From an uncultured Paracoccaceae bacterium (lineage in GTDB: Bacteria; Pseudomonadota; Alphaproteobacteria; Rhodobacterales; Rhodobacteraceae): 64,000 nt of DNA. Numbering within the stretch: position 1 is the stretch's first letter; each line of letters starts with the position of its first letter. Where the stretch lies: contig CANMUM010000005.1 of assembly GCA_947501025.1 (NCBI GenBank), positions 53,162 to 117,161 on the forward strand, given 5' to 3'. Shown one piece after another: positions 10,180 through 20,164 of the stretch. The notes beneath the pieces were generated by a model. It made no database searches, had not been told where the DNA came from, and worked only from the letters and a program-made list of their open reading frames with translations. Made by a program: the position numbers and the translations under genes.

Positions 10180-11220
10180 ATGGAAAATAATATCAAAATC
10201 TCCGTTCGCAATCTCTATAAAATCTTTGGAGAAAACCCTGAATCGGTTTTAGATCTTGTTAAAAATGGCATGACCAAGCCCGAACTTCTTGAGCAACATT
10301 CACATGTGCTTGGCTTAAACAATATTAATGTTGATATGCGTGAAGGTGAGATCACTGTGATTATGGGGCTTTCGGGTTCTGGAAAATCAACATTGATCCG
10401 TCATATTAACCGCCTTATCGATCCGACTGCTGGTGAAGTCATTTATGATGATGAAGATGTATTGGCGATGGATATGGACGAATTGCGCGAAGTGCGCCGT
10501 CGCAAAATGTCGATGGTTTTTCAAAAATTCGCATTGTTGCCGCATAAAACGGTTCTTGAAAACGCAGCAATTTCATATGAGATTAATAAAGACCGCGAAT
10601 CCAACGCAACGGAAACCACAATGAAATGGCTCGAGCGTGTTGGTCTTGGGGGGTATGAACATCACTACCCTCATCAGCTTTCTGGTGGCATGCAGCAACG
10701 TGTGGGCATTGCCCGTGCACTTTCAAGCAATGCTGAGGTGATGTTGATGGATGAAGCCTTCTCTGCGCTTGATCCCATCATCCGTTCGGGCATGCAAGAT
10801 TTGCTTCTTGAATTGCAAACGGAGCTTCATAAAACCATCATCTTTATTACACATGATCTGGATGAGGCCCTCAAACTGGCTGATCACCTCGTCATTTTAA
10901 ATGAAGGGTATATTGTTCAACAAGGTGAGCCTCAGCATATTTTGCTCAATCCGAACGATCCTTATATCGAGGAATTTGTAGCTGATATTAACCGCGCCCG
11001 CGTGTTACGCGTGCGTTCAGTGATGCTGCCTATGCCTAAGAAAGCAGGTAAATATGATGCTGATGTGGATTATAATGATAATTTGGAGAGCGTTATCGAT
11101 ATTTCGGGCGGTGATACAAGCAAAACATATCGCGTTATGAGAGATGGTAAGCCCGTAGGCATATTGGATATGAAAGTGCTTGTGAAAGCTCTTGTGCCGC
11201 GCTCTATTACGGCGGAATGA
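10180..11220 (+). CDS. quaternary-amine ABC transporter ATPase (ProV/OpuAA family)
   Basis: ATP-binding subunit of the importer. The 346-residue product has Walker A GLSGSGKST at 63-71, the Q-loop in VFQKFALLPHKT, the signature LSGGMQQR, Walker B VMLMDEAFSALD and the switch His in ITHDLDEA. The C-terminal 70 residues look like a single degenerate CBS-like regulatory segment (TYRVMRDGKPVGILDMKVL) rather than the pair seen in many ProV and OpuAA proteins. The N-terminal KIFGENPESVLDLVKNG is typical of ProV. It ends the three-gene operon. Confidence 0.95.
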   Translation: MENNIKISVRNLYKIFGENPESVLDLVKNGMTKPELLEQHSHVLGLNNINVDMREGEITVIMGLSGSGKSTLIRHINRLIDPTAGEVIYDDEDVLAMDMDELREVRRRKMSMVFQKFALLPHKTVLENAAISYEINKDRESNATETTMKWLERVGLGGYEHHYPHQLSGGMQQRVGIARALSSNAEVMLMDEAFSALDPIIRSGMQDLLLELQTELHKTIIFITHDLDEALKLADHLVILNEGYIVQQGEPQHILLNPNDPYIEEFVADINRARVLRVRSVMLPMPKKAGKYDADVDYNDNLESVIDISGGDTSKTYRVMRDGKPVGILDMKVLVKALVPRSITAE

Positions 11221-11229
11221 ATAAAAAAG

Positions 11230-11247
11230 CGGGGCTATACGGCCCCG
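11230..11247 (+). terminator. GC-rich hairpin after the transporter operon
   Basis: CGGGGC and GCCCCG pair around a 6-nt loop 9 bp after the ATPase stop. No T-run follows on the plus strand, so this may be a weak terminator or an mRNA 3'-end stabiliser. Confidence 0.5.
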
Positions 11248-11633
11248 TAACGATTGACATAGTGCTGAATATTATTTTTGGATTGGCTTTATAAAACAGC
11301 CGCATATGCTATCACGTTACAATTTTGGTGAACGTTTAAATTTGCGAATATTTCATTCACACAAAGCTACGAATTTATCATTCTCACAATGATAAACATT
11401 GATGATCCGATTTTTCTCCAAATATAATCCAACAAAATCTCCTAATTAGCAACAGTTTTGATGTGTATAGCGTTGACTTACTTATGAGATATTTAATATT
11501 ACACACAAATTATTTACAATAATATATATGATGATTTACATATGCAAATCAACTTTCCTTTACTATATTAGTTAACGGGCTTGATGCTTTGCAAACAAAA
11601 GATTAGCTAATATAGAGAATAAGGAACAAACAT
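11248..11633. other. AT-rich intergenic region upstream of bolA-grxD
   Basis: About 385 bp with no gene found. It contains one perfect inverted repeat, TTTATCATT-CTCAC-AATGATAAA, at 11374-11396, and presumably the bolA-grxD promoter. Because BolA-Grx pairs take part in iron sensing, an iron-responsive site here is possible, but I see no recognised box. Confidence 0.5.
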
Positions 11634-11876
11634 ATGGCCATTGAAGCAAAAACTATTGAAAGCCTCATCAAAGAAGCCTTCCCTCAAGCTAAAATTGAGG
11701 TCAGAGATTTAGCTGGTGATGGCAATCATTATGCTGCAACCGTCATCGACGAAAGTTTCCGTGGGAAGTCTCGTGTGGCTCAGCAACGTATGGTATATGC
11801 CGCACTTAAAGGCAAAATGGATGGTCCCAATGGAGAACTTCACGCTCTTGGCCTCACAACTCGCGCACCAGAATAG
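11634..11876 (+). CDS. BolA-family protein (BolA2/IbaG-like)
   Basis: Small cytosolic protein that bridges a [2Fe-2S] cluster with a monothiol glutaredoxin in iron homeostasis. The 80-residue product contains the BolA signature: DGNHYAATVID, then FRGKSRVAQQRMVYAALKG, and a conserved His late in the protein (ELHALGLTT). It is followed after 9 bp by the CGFS glutaredoxin gene, the classical gene pair. A second, longer BolA is at 23896-24150. Confidence 0.93.
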   Translation: MAIEAKTIESLIKEAFPQAKIEVRDLAGDGNHYAATVIDESFRGKSRVAQQRMVYAALKGKMDGPNGELHALGLTTRAPE

Positions 11877-11885
11877 GAAAAAAAC

Positions 11886-12254
11886 ATGTCAGATATAAAC
11901 ACAAAAATCGAAAAAATTGTTCAAGATAATGATGTTGTCTTATTCATGAAGGGTACAAAATCAATGCCGCAATGTGGTTTTTCATCACGTGTCGCGGGTG
12001 TTTTGAATTTTATGGCTGTAGAATATACGGATGTGAATGTACTTGAAGATATGGACATCCGTGAGGGCATTAAAGCCTATTCAGAATGGCCAACTATTCC
12101 TCAGCTTTATATCAAAGGTGAATTTGTAGGTGGTTGCGACATTGTTACAGAGATGACGCTTTCAGGCGAGCTCGATGAGATGTTCACGGCTCAGAATGTG
12201 GCATTTGACGTCGAGGCTGCAGGTAAAATTCGTGAAGCCAATCAAGAAGCTTAA
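11886..12254 (+). CDS. grxD: monothiol glutaredoxin, CGFS type
   Basis: Fe-S cluster carrier (Grx4/GrxD). The 122-residue product has the monothiol active site CGFS at residues 30-33 within GTKSMPQCGFS, the WPTIPQLYIKGEFVGGCDIV glutathione- and cluster-binding region, and standard length with a short Ala-rich tail. It is translated from a site 9 bp after bolA and ends 6 bp from the convergent zapA-like gene. Confidence 0.96.
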   Translation: MSDINTKIEKIVQDNDVVLFMKGTKSMPQCGFSSRVAGVLNFMAVEYTDVNVLEDMDIREGIKAYSEWPTIPQLYIKGEFVGGCDIVTEMTLSGELDEMFTAQNVAFDVEAAGKIREANQEA

Positions 12255-12260
12255 GGGATT

Positions 12261-12893
12261 CTACTTCTTTCCCAGTCCTTCTAAACCCGTTACAATTTCA
12301 CCAAGCATAGATGCGAGGCCATCTTCAGGATTTTTTGGGGCTTGGACGGATTCGTTGACAGCTTGGTTATCAAGCTCATTTTGCAAGTTTTGCAACTTCG
12401 CTTTGATCTCTTGGTTTTCTTTTTTCAGTGCATCCAGCTCAGATGTGTCAAGAGCAAGACTCGTCTGAATTTGCGTTGCTGCTTTTAACTCATCAAGTTC
12501 GTCATTTAACTTGCCAGCATGCGCATCAGCGGCATTTTTGCTATCAAGAAGCGCTTTATTTTCACGCTTAAGCTTTTCCATTTCAACTTGCATGGATGGG
12601 TCAGGCTCACGTGATGCTTTTGCTTGAACTTTGGCTTGCGCCAGTTCGTTTTCAAGCTCACGCAATTGAGCAGCATGCTTTTCTTTTTGATCATCTTGAC
12701 CGCTAAATTTATAGGCCAACATAAGCCCAGACATCATAAGGAGCTGGTTCTCACGCACCTGTGGATTGCCTGTTTGAATGGTATCCACTTCCTTACTGAA
12801 AATTGTCACAGCCTCGGCAAGCTCACGCTCCTGTCCTTCTTCATATGCCACGCGGTATTTGCGATTGCCTAAAGTGATCATCGTTTCAATCAT
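12261..12893 (-). CDS. zapA: ZapA-like cell division protein with long coiled coil
   Basis: FtsZ-ring associated protein. Residues 1-75 (TLGNRKYRVAYEEGQERELAEAV...LLMMSGLMLAYKF) match the ZapA dimerisation domain. Residues 80-185 form a long Lys/Glu/Ala-rich coiled coil not present in the short enterobacterial ZapA, and a short conserved-looking tail (LASMLGEIVTGLEGLGKK) ends the protein. The start could be the first Met or Met5. It sits 2 bp after a small coiled-coil gene, forming a two-gene unit. In rhizobia zapA also has a small coiled-coil gene (DUF4164) as neighbour. Confidence 0.8.
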   Translation of the reverse strand: MIETMITLGNRKYRVAYEEGQERELAEAVTIFSKEVDTIQTGNPQVRENQLLMMSGLMLAYKFSGQDDQKEKHAAQLRELENELAQAKVQAKASREPDPSMQVEMEKLKRENKALLDSKNAADAHAGKLNDELDELKAATQIQTSLALDTSELDALKKENQEIKAKLQNLQNELDNQAVNESVQAPKNPEDGLASMLGEIVTGLEGLGKK

Positions 12894-12895
12894 TT

Positions 12896-13084
12896 TTATT
12901 GCCCTTTTTGTAAGCGATCAAGCTCGGCTTTTATATTTTCAAATTCTTTAAGATCAGCTTCACGTGATGTTTTTAGCTTTTCAACTTCCTCAAGCGTAGG
13001 ACGCGACTCAGCGTCTTCAATACGGTCTTGAACCGATTTAAGAGCGATGCGGAACCGTTCCATAACATTTTGCAACTCAGACAT
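12896..13084 (-). CDS. small coiled-coil protein upstream of zapA
   Basis: A 62-residue highly charged helix-forming protein (FRIALKSVQDRIEDAES, then EEVEKLKTSREADLKEFENIKAELDRLQ). It has no signal peptide or membrane segment. A GAGGAGAAT-like site precedes the ATG. Position and shape suggest it replaces the DUF4164 protein found next to zapA in rhizobia, possibly acting with ZapA at the division ring. That role is inferred from location only. Confidence 0.7.
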   Translation of the reverse strand: MSELQNVMERFRIALKSVQDRIEDAESRPTLEEVEKLKTSREADLKEFENIKAELDRLQKGQ

Positions 13085-13149
13085 AAAATTCTCCTCAACC
13101 TATGTTAATTAAGCAAGAATATAATGACAAGTCCAGAGTTTTCCGTGAT

Positions 13150-15798
13150 TTAGCTCAAAAGCTTCGACCTTAATGCCGCAATTGCAGCCTCAATCCCTTC
13201 AGCATTTGTTCCGCCACCTTGCGCCATATCGGGTCGACCGCCGCCCCCCTTGCCGCCAATTTCTGGAATAGCTATTGTTATCAAGTCGTTAGCAGAAGGA
13301 ATTGCTTCGCCAATCGTGCCAATCGCACAAGCCACACGTCCATTATCAACCGCGAATAATGCAATAACCCCTACACCAATTTGTGATTTCAAACTATCCA
13401 TCAATGCAGGCAATTCTTTGCCACTCAATCCATCCAAACGTTTTGCCAAAAACTTAACGCCGCCAATTTCCTCAACCGCATCCTCAGAATCCCTCCCCCC
13501 TGTTGCGAGTTTGCGTTTGAGATCTGATATTTCACCCGCTTGTGCTTTGCGTTCATCAAGAAGCGCTTGCACACGTTCAGCCGCATCTTCAGGTTTCGAT
13601 TTTAATGCACCAGCAAGATTTGCAAGCGACTGGCTCTCGCCAATCATATGTTCAATAGCAGCGCCTCCCGTCAGTGCCTCAATGCGGCGAACACCAGCAG
13701 ATGAGGCGCTATCAGAAAGCAGAACAAAGGCACCTATATCACCCGTATGTTTCACATGGGTTCCGCCGCAAAGCTCAATCGAATAAGTGGATTTGTCATG
13801 GCCTTTGCCTGAGGCATCATCACGACCCATCGATACAACGCGCACCTCATCGCCGTATTTCTCACCAAACAAAGCCTGCGCGCCAAGCCCGCGCGCATCA
13901 TCAGGCGTCATAATGCGTGTGGTCACTTCGGTATTCTGGCGGATATAATGATTAACTTCACGCGTCACCGCAATCATTTCATCAGAACTCAGACCTTTAT
14001 TATGGCTGAAATCAAAGCGCAAACGATCATCGGCATTGAGCGATCCACGCTGCGCAACATGATCGCCCAGATGATGGCGCAATGCCTCATGCAGCAAATG
14101 CGTAGCCGAGTGATTGGCTTGGATCGCATTGCGACGATCGCGGTTCACATCAAGCTTAACGCCTAGACCGCCCTCAAGCACGCCTTCCAGCACTTCAACA
14201 GAATGAACAAATAATCCACTGATTTTTTTTGTGTCAGTGATGAGGCCTTTGCCACCATCCCAAGTGACTTCACCTTGATCACCAATTTGTCCACCACTTT
14301 CTGCATAAAACGGTGTTTGATTCACAACGAGCGCACCCGCCTCACCTTTTGAGAGTTTCGTGACAGATTTGCCATCGACCACAAGTGCAAGAATATGAGC
14401 TTCGGAAGTGTCGTCATTATAGCCCAAAAATTCGGTTGAACCGTGCTGATCTGCAAGCTCGAACCAAATCGGCGCATCGGCTGCCTCACCTGAACCTGTC
14501 CATGCGGCACGCGCTTTGGCTTTTTGCTCTTCCATAGATGCATTAAAGCCCGCAATATCCACTTCAATATTTTTCTCGCGCAGAGCATCTTGTGTCAAAT
14601 CAAGTGGGAAACCATATGTATCATAAAGTTTGAAGGCAACATCCCCTGCCAATGGTGCCCCCAATGCGATCTTTCCAAGCTCATCATCAAGAAGCTTCAA
14701 GCCGCGATCAAGTGTTGTTTTGAAGCGCGTTTCTTCAAGCAGCAATGTCTCTTCAATTGTCGACTGCGCGCGCCCAAGTTCTGTGAAAAAACCACCCATC
14801 TTGCCGATAAGTGCTTTCACAAGTTTATGCATGACAGGATCTTTGGCGCCAAGAAGATGGGCATGACGCATCGCGCGGCGCATAATGCGGCGCAACACAT
14901 AACCACGCCCCTCATTGCTCGGCATAACCCCATCAGCAATCAAAAATGATGCTGAGCGTAAATGATCGGCAATCACGCGATGTGATACATTTTGAGGGCC
15001 ATCGGCATCGACATTAGTGACATTGGCGCTGGCTTCAATCAATGCACGAAAAATATCGGTATCATAATTGTCGTGCTTGCCTTGCAAGATCGCACCAACA
15101 CGCTCAAGCCCCATGCCCGTATCAATCGAAGGCTTAGGCAAATCACTTTGTGAACCATCTTCAAAGCGCTCATGCTGCATAAAGACGAGGTTCCAAATTT
15201 CAATGAAACGATCACCATCCTCATCAGGCGAACCAGGAGGGCCACCAAAAATATCTTCGCCATGGTCATAAAAAATTTCGGTACTAGGACCGCATGGACC
15301 CGTTGGCCCCATCGACCAAAAATTATCATCGGTAGGTATACGAATAATGCGATCATCACTTAAACCCGCAACCTTTTTCCAAATCTCTGCGGCTTCATCA
15401 TCAGTATGATAAACGGTTACGAGCAATTTTTCCTTGGGAATATCAAATTCTTTGGTCAGGAGATTCCAAGCATATGGGATCGCATCTTCTTTAAAATAAT
15501 CGCCAAAAGAAAAGTTGCCGAGCATTTCAAAAAATGTGTGATGGCGCGCTGTGTAACCGACATTATCCAGATCGTTATGCTTGCCCCCTGCACGGACGCA
15601 TTTTTGCGATGTCACTGCCCGTGAATAATCACGTGTTTCTTGGCCAATAAAAGTGTTCTTAAACTGCACCATGCCCGCATTGGTAAACATCAATGAAGGG
15701 TCATTGCGCGGAACAAGCGGCGAGCTTTCGACATGGGTATGCCCATTGTTTTCAAACGAGTTGATAAAAGTCCCGCGAATATCGTTTAAAGAAACCAT
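13150..15798 (-). CDS. alaS: alanyl-tRNA synthetase
   Basis: Charges tRNA-Ala in the cytoplasm. The 882-residue product has the full domain set: class-II catalytic core (residues 1 to about 420, starting [36 protein letters not shown]), tRNA-recognition region, editing domain with zinc ligands in [12 protein letters not shown] and [13 protein letters not shown], and the C-Ala domain ending [16 protein letters not shown]...ALRSKLL. Length is normal. It lies downstream of recA on the same strand, but a terminator separates the two. The recA-alaS adjacency is common in Hyphomicrobiales. Confidence 0.98.
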   Translation of the reverse strand: MVSLNDIRGTFINSFENNGHTHVESSPLVPRNDPSLMFTNAGMVQFKNTFIGQETRDYSRAVTSQKCVRAGGKHNDLDNVGYTARHHTFFEMLGNFSFGDYFKEDAIPYAWNLLTKEFDIPKEKLLVTVYHTDDEAAEIWKKVAGLSDDRIIRIPTDDNFWSMGPTGPCGPSTEIFYDHGEDIFGGPPGSPDEDGDRFIEIWNLVFMQHERFEDGSQSDLPKPSIDTGMGLERVGAILQGKHDNYDTDIFRALIEASANVTNVDADGPQNVSHRVIADHLRSASFLIADGVMPSNEGRGYVLRRIMRRAMRHAHLLGAKDPVMHKLVKALIGKMGGFFTELGRAQSTIEETLLLEETRFKTTLDRGLKLLDDELGKIALGAPLAGDVAFKLYDTYGFPLDLTQDALREKNIEVDIAGFNASMEEQKAKARAAWTGSGEAADAPIWFELADQHGSTEFLGYNDDTSEAHILALVVDGKSVTKLSKGEAGALVVNQTPFYAESGGQIGDQGEVTWDGGKGLITDTKKISGLFVHSVEVLEGVLEGGLGVKLDVNRDRRNAIQANHSATHLLHEALRHHLGDHVAQRGSLNADDRLRFDFSHNKGLSSDEMIAVTREVNHYIRQNTEVTTRIMTPDDARGLGAQALFGEKYGDEVRVVSMGRDDASGKGHDKSTYSIELCGGTHVKHTGDIGAFVLLSDSASSAGVRRIEALTGGAAIEHMIGESQSLANLAGALKSKPEDAAERVQALLDERKAQAGEISDLKRKLATGGRDSEDAVEEIGGVKFLAKRLDGLSGKELPALMDSLKSQIGVGVIALFAVDNGRVACAIGTIGEAIPSANDLITIAIPEIGGKGGGGRPDMAQGGGTNAEGIEAAIAALRSKLLS

Positions 15799-15883
15799 TC
15801 ATGCATCCATTATTAGCTATTTATGCGGTTTTAGCCTTTGTATTTTGGACTGTCTAGGGGCAGATGATGCATTTTCTATATAC

Positions 15884-15910
15884 AAAAACGCCCAAGGATT
15901 TCCCCGAGCG
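15884..15910 (-). terminator. terminator between recA and alaS
   Basis: On the minus strand CGCTCGGG pairs with CTTGGGCG (with G:U pairs) and is followed by TTTTTG. It lies 27 bp after the recA stop. Confidence 0.6.
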
Positions 15911-15936
15911 CTTAAATTACTTTTGATAGACGATTG

Positions 15937-17019
15937 TTATTCGAGCAATGCGCCATCATCATTGTCGTTTGCAGGTAGCTCATCAGCTTTGAGGTCAAAA
16001 TCGAGGCCGTTAGCCGCACGGATTTTGTCTTCAATTTCATTCGCTATTGCAGGGTTTTCCAATAAGAATGTTTTTGAATTCTCGCGACCCTGCCCAATGC
16101 GCACATCGCCATATGAGAACCAAGAGCCAGATTTTTCAACAATGCCAGCCTTCACACCCAGATCAATAATCTCGCCGCGCTTAGAAATACCTTCGCCATA
16201 CATAATATCAAACTCAACCTGCTTAAATGGTGGTGATACTTTGTTTTTGACAACCTTCACGCGGGTTTGGTTGCCTTTGACTTCGTCACGTTCTTTGATC
16301 GATCCGATACGGCGGATATCCAAACGGACAGAAGCGTAGAATTTCAATGCGTTACCGCCAGATGTTGTTTCAGGAGAACCAAACATAACGCCAATTTTCA
16401 TACGGATTTGGTTGATGAAAATGACCATGCAGTTGGAGCGCGAAATCGCGCCTGTAAGCTTGCGCATGGCTTGAGACATCAAGCGCGCTTGTGCGCCCAC
16501 TTGGTGATCGCCCATATCGCCTTCAAGCTCATTTTTTGGCGTTAATGCAGCCACGGAATCAACCACAACCACATTCACAGCGCCAGAGCGCACCAATGTT
16601 TCTGTGATTTCAAGCGCCTGCTCACCTGCATCAGGCTGTGAAATGAGCAATTCATCAAGATTAACGCCGAGCTTGCGCGCATAGCTTGGATCAAGAGCGT
16701 GTTCGGCATCAACAAAAGCACATACGCCGCCTTCTTTCTGTGATTCTGCAATGACATGAAGAGCAAGTGTCGTTTTTCCAGAGCTTTCAGGGCCATAAAC
16801 TTCAATAATGCGCCCTTTTGGAAGACCGCCTATACCAAGCGCGATATCAAGACTAATTGAACCCGTTGAAATGGCTTCAACGTCCATGATTGGGTTGTCG
16901 CCAAGCTTCATAATTGAACCTTTGCCAAAGCTACGTTCGATCTGCGACATTGCCGCTTCAATTGCTTTTTGCTTATCCATTGTTTTTTTATCGCCCAAAT
17001 CTAAAAGTGTTGCTGCCAT
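15937..17019 (-). CDS. recA: recombinase RecA
   Basis: Strand-exchange ATPase for homologous recombination and co-protease for LexA. The 360-residue product has [20 protein letters not shown] N-terminal sequence, Walker [10 protein letters not shown] at 76-84, the [13 protein letters not shown]alker B region, loop L2 around [32 protein letters not shown], and an acidic C-terminal tail. The start codon is preceded by TAAGGATAAA. Upstream lie one perfect and one degenerate GTTC-N7-GTTC LexA box in inverted orientation, so SOS induction is expected. Confidence 0.98.
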   Translation of the reverse strand: MAATLLDLGDKKTMDKQKAIEAAMSQIERSFGKGSIMKLGDNPIMDVEAISTGSISLDIALGIGGLPKGRIIEVYGPESSGKTTLALHVIAESQKEGGVCAFVDAEHALDPSYARKLGVNLDELLISQPDAGEQALEITETLVRSGAVNVVVVDSVAALTPKNELEGDMGDHQVGAQARLMSQAMRKLTGAISRSNCMVIFINQIRMKIGVMFGSPETTSGGNALKFYASVRLDIRRIGSIKERDEVKGNQTRVKVVKNKVSPPFKQVEFDIMYGEGISKRGEIIDLGVKAGIVEKSGSWFSYGDVRIGQGRENSKTFLLENPAIANEIEDKIRAANGLDFDLKADELPANDNDDGALLE

Positions 17020-17069
17020 TTATTTTATCCTTATTTCATAGCCGATAAGCTTCGGCAATATGTGATTTT

Positions 17070-17084
17070 GTTCTTCCTATGTTC
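17070..17084. promoter_or_regulatory. LexA (SOS) box of recA
   Basis: GTTC-TTCCTAT-GTTC, a perfect match to the alphaproteobacterial SOS motif GTTC-N7-GTTC (GAAC-N7-GAAC in the recA direction), 51 bp before the recA start codon. Confidence 0.88.
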
Positions 17085-17105
17085 TCACCAATAAGCACAA
17101 AAGAA

Positions 17106-17120
17106 GAACAAAGCAAGAAT
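17106..17120. promoter_or_regulatory. degenerate second LexA box of recA
   Basis: GAAC-AAAGCAA-GAAT, one base short of a perfect box and inverted relative to the box at 17070-17084, 21 bp away. The same inverted two-box design occurs at 37065-37110. Confidence 0.45.
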
Positions 17121-17208
17121 TTTATTTGAAATTTATAGTTTTTATGATTCTGACTATCTTTTCGTTAAATTTCATGGATAAATAGAATGAACAAATTAGA
17201 GACGATAT

Positions 17209-17814
17209 ATGATTATTTCAAAGCGCGGCAATTTTATATATTTTGCCAATCCAAAAACAGGGACAACTGCAATAGAAAACGCCCTTCTCCCTCATGCGAC
17301 CATATTTATTGGCGATGATCCCGTTCTCAAACATTTGGGCGTTAATCAATACAAAAAACTCATCGAACCATTTCTTGAGAATCTTGGCATTAGCACAAAT
17401 TTAGATCGTATTGGCGTCATTCGTCATCCAATTGAATGGATGATTTCATGGTATAAATACCGCAAACGCGGCGCCGATATTGGCACATCCGTTTCAACTC
17501 AAAATGTCAGCTTTGATGAGTTCGCGCGCAGTTTTTTGGATAAGGAAAACCGTCCAGATTATGCGCGCATTGGCTCACCCTCTGGAATTTTGAATGAAAA
17601 AGGCGCAAAATTCGGCGTCAACTATCTTTACGCATATGAAGCTCTTGAGCGTATGGCGGCTGATTTGAGCAATCGACTTGATACAAAAATACGTTTTGAA
17701 AAACGGATTAATGTTTCTGATGATTATGAAATTGACCTCGAGCCGCAAACCGAGGCGCTTTTGATCGACCATTTCAAAAAAGATTTTAAGCGTTATGAGG
17801 CGGCTTTAAGGTAA
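17209..17814 (+). CDS. sulfotransferase-family protein
   Basis: A 201-residue cytosolic protein resembling PAPS-dependent sulfotransferases. The 5'-phosphosulfate loop is NPKTGTTAIENALL (about 14-27) and the 3'-phosphate region is RIGVIRHPIEWMISWYKYR (about 66-84), with the expected Arg and Ser. It is shorter than full carbohydrate sulfotransferases but covers the core fold. The acceptor is unknown; related short forms in Rhodobacterales and Hyphomicrobiales are mostly uncharacterised. Its 3' end overlaps the convergent rsmB by 9 bp. Confidence 0.8.
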   Translation: MIISKRGNFIYFANPKTGTTAIENALLPHATIFIGDDPVLKHLGVNQYKKLIEPFLENLGISTNLDRIGVIRHPIEWMISWYKYRKRGADIGTSVSTQNVSFDEFARSFLDKENRPDYARIGSPSGILNEKGAKFGVNYLYAYEALERMAADLSNRLDTKIRFEKRINVSDDYEIDLEPQTEALLIDHFKKDFKRYEAALR

Positions 17815-18972
17815 ACGTGTGAGCACAGCACCATAAAATCCATCACCTGCGGTTAATGGTGAAAAATGCCGATCGTTTTCAAATTTATATCCTGCTGTTT
17901 TCTGCAAAAACTGGTCAACAATCGCACGGTTCTCACATTGAAGAAGTGAACATGTGGCATAGAGCAATCGTCCATCTTTTTTCACATGCTTCGCCGCTTT
18001 TGAAAGGACTTCTAGCTGTAACTCACATAATTCGTTCAACCGCTCTTTGTTTAAACGCCATTTGGCATCGGGAGAGCGCCTCCAAGCTCCAGAGCCAGAA
18101 CATGGCGCATCGACGAATACGAGATCATATTGCGCGCTTGGATGTTTTTTGAGAACATTGACATTCAGCCCACTACGCGAAGCCCGCTCAGGGATTTCTT
18201 TCATGCGTGCTGCACTTATATCCCACGCATCGATGCGCCCTCTCCCAGCCATATCCATGCCAAGTGCCAGCGTTTTACCGCCACCTCCTGCGCAATAATC
18301 AAGGACATCCATATCAGGTTTTGCCTCTGCCATTTGTGCGACAATCTGTGAAGAAACATCTTGAAGCTCGACATAGCCATAATTGAAAGCGCGAGACTGG
18401 GCTAGTTTTCTTGGATTTAGCTTTATGCGCAATGCCGTTTGGCAAATATCCAACTCATCGACAAAAATATGATCGCGCGCGAGAAGCGCAACAGCCTCTT
18501 CCTTATGGGTTTTTAATATATTGACCCGCAGATCAACGGGCGCCCGATCGCGCATTCCGTTCATGATTGGGCGCAAATCATCGCCATATTGGGCAGTTAA
18601 TTCCTCAATCAAGAACTCTGGAAAATCAAGCTCTTGGGCAATATTATTATAAACAACACCCGCTTGGATATTGAGCATTTCATCTTCGCTTGGCGCGGCT
18701 GGTGAAAAGCCTTGCCCATCAAAAAGAGAAATGTCACCCGCTTCATAAGCACGTGCTAAAATAAGGCCACGTGGAGTTGAACTGAACTGAGCGCCGTAAG
18801 ATTGTTTCTTACGCAAACAATCAAATACGATATCCCGAATAGCTGCGCGGTCTTTTGAACCTGCAAAACGCGAATTGCGAGACCATGACAAAAGCGCCCG
18901 CTCGGCAGGTGCGCCATTTAGCACATCTTCTAAAATAGTGATAGCGGCACTATATTGCGCAGCGATTTGCAT
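17806..18972 (-). CDS. rsmB: RsmB/NOP-family rRNA cytosine-C5 methyltransferase
   Basis: SAM-dependent RNA m5C methyltransferase. The 388-residue product has an N-terminal NusB-like region, the SAM-binding loop VLDYCAGGGGKTLALG, the motif IV Cys in VDAPCSGSGAWRRSPDAKWRL and the catalytic motif VI Cys in LLYATCSLLQCEN. It is shorter than E. coli RsmB (about 429 residues), mainly in the N-terminal region. Closely related family members modify different positions, so the exact rRNA target is assumed. Confidence 0.88.
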   Translation of the reverse strand: MQIAAQYSAAITILEDVLNGAPAERALLSWSRNSRFAGSKDRAAIRDIVFDCLRKKQSYGAQFSSTPRGLILARAYEAGDISLFDGQGFSPAAPSEDEMLNIQAGVVYNNIAQELDFPEFLIEELTAQYGDDLRPIMNGMRDRAPVDLRVNILKTHKEEAVALLARDHIFVDELDICQTALRIKLNPRKLAQSRAFNYGYVELQDVSSQIVAQMAEAKPDMDVLDYCAGGGGKTLALGMDMAGRGRIDAWDISAARMKEIPERASRSGLNVNVLKKHPSAQYDLVFVDAPCSGSGAWRRSPDAKWRLNKERLNELCELQLEVLSKAAKHVKKDGRLLYATCSLLQCENRAIVDQFLQKTAGYKFENDRHFSPLTAGDGFYGAVLTRLP

Positions 18973-19032
18973 TTTTAATATTTACCTTTTTGCAATCGAA
19001 CAGCTATTTTTCAAACTTTATTGGATCAATAT

Positions 19033-20115
19033 TTATTTATCATGACGGAGTGCTTCAACTTCATCTACGGTCATTTGACGCAATTTATTGTTTTCGTTTC
19101 TCCATGCTTCATCTAAAATCCATTTTTTGCGTTCCATTAGTTCAGGATGCTTATGAGATTCTGCCACAAGTTCAATATGTTTTTTGCAAGCCAAATTATG
19201 CAAGTCCATCAATTTTTTGTCGGTTTCAAATATCGTTTTATAAATTTGGCGGGCAGAATCATTCATCTTAGCAAATCCTGCGCGCTCATCTTCTTGATAG
19301 TTACGTGTCCGCCAGTAACGGTTGGAAACTGATTTGCCTTTTACAACCACATCCCCCCTTAATCCTTTCGCCAGGAAAGAATCGAGTGAACGCAAAGGGA
19401 AATGATTAAGCAGAACCAAATCATATGTTTTGCGACAATCAAGGCCATTGAGATCTGGATCGTTTAGAAAATCATCCATTTCAGCCCCTGAGCCGTTTAG
19501 CCATCTGACATCATCAAACTCTGATTTAAAATCAGATCGGTGATTGCGCATACGCTCAAGGCGATCAGATTTGCGGATTATTGTTTTCACACCACGTTTG
19601 GCTTTTTTAGGCCCAGGTGTTAATGTTTGATGCTTAGGAAATCTGTCTTTTAGCCAAGCATCTTCATAAAAGAAGTTTCCATTGCTCCCGTGATTCACCT
19701 CAGTCATAGATAGAGCATCAAATTGTCCGACTTTATTAAACAAAGAATGTAGGCTTCCATCTCCAATTCGTACATTAATAAACTCATCAACATCCATTGA
19801 AATCACAAAATCAGCTTCAATAAATTCTCTGGTATAATGGGAATGACGCAAAGCTGTTGGCTGTAATGCAACATTTTCAACACTTGATAATGCTGGATTG
19901 GGAATATGCTTAACAATTCCCAGATCTTCAAGATGGTTTAAAATATGATCGGTTCCATCAGTGCAGTCATTCGTATAAACCAAAAACTTCGTTACACCAA
20001 CAGCCAAATGCCATGAAATCCACTCCAAAATAAATGGCCCTTCATCCTTCATGCATGTGATGACGGCGATATTTGGGTCTTCAATTGGCCATGAATTTTC
20101 TTCTAACTCTGTCAT
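19033..20115 (-). CDS. glycosyltransferase family 2-like protein
   Basis: A 360-residue cytosolic protein of the Glyco_tranf_2_4 type. The N-terminal segment NIAVITCMKDEGPFILEWISWHLAVGVTKFLVYTNDCTDGT is diagnostic, and MDVDEF is the metal- and nucleotide-sugar-binding DxD motif. The C-terminal part is Lys/Arg-rich and helical. Such proteins occur often in marine alphaproteobacteria and are thought to act on surface polysaccharides; donor and acceptor are unknown. It follows fabG on the same strand with a 49-bp gap. Confidence 0.85.
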   Translation of the reverse strand: MTELEENSWPIEDPNIAVITCMKDEGPFILEWISWHLAVGVTKFLVYTNDCTDGTDHILNHLEDLGIVKHIPNPALSSVENVALQPTALRHSHYTREFIEADFVISMDVDEFINVRIGDGSLHSLFNKVGQFDALSMTEVNHGSNGNFFYEDAWLKDRFPKHQTLTPGPKKAKRGVKTIIRKSDRLERMRNHRSDFKSEFDDVRWLNGSGAEMDDFLNDPDLNGLDCRKTYDLVLLNHFPLRSLDSFLAKGLRGDVVVKGKSVSNRYWRTRNYQEDERAGFAKMNDSARQIYKTIFETDKKLMDLHNLACKKHIELVAESHKHPELMERKKWILDEAWRNENNKLRQMTVDEVEALRHDK

Positions 20116-20164
20116 TTTATGTTCCGATCAAATTTTTATATGAATATAGCAATGCAAAAATACA

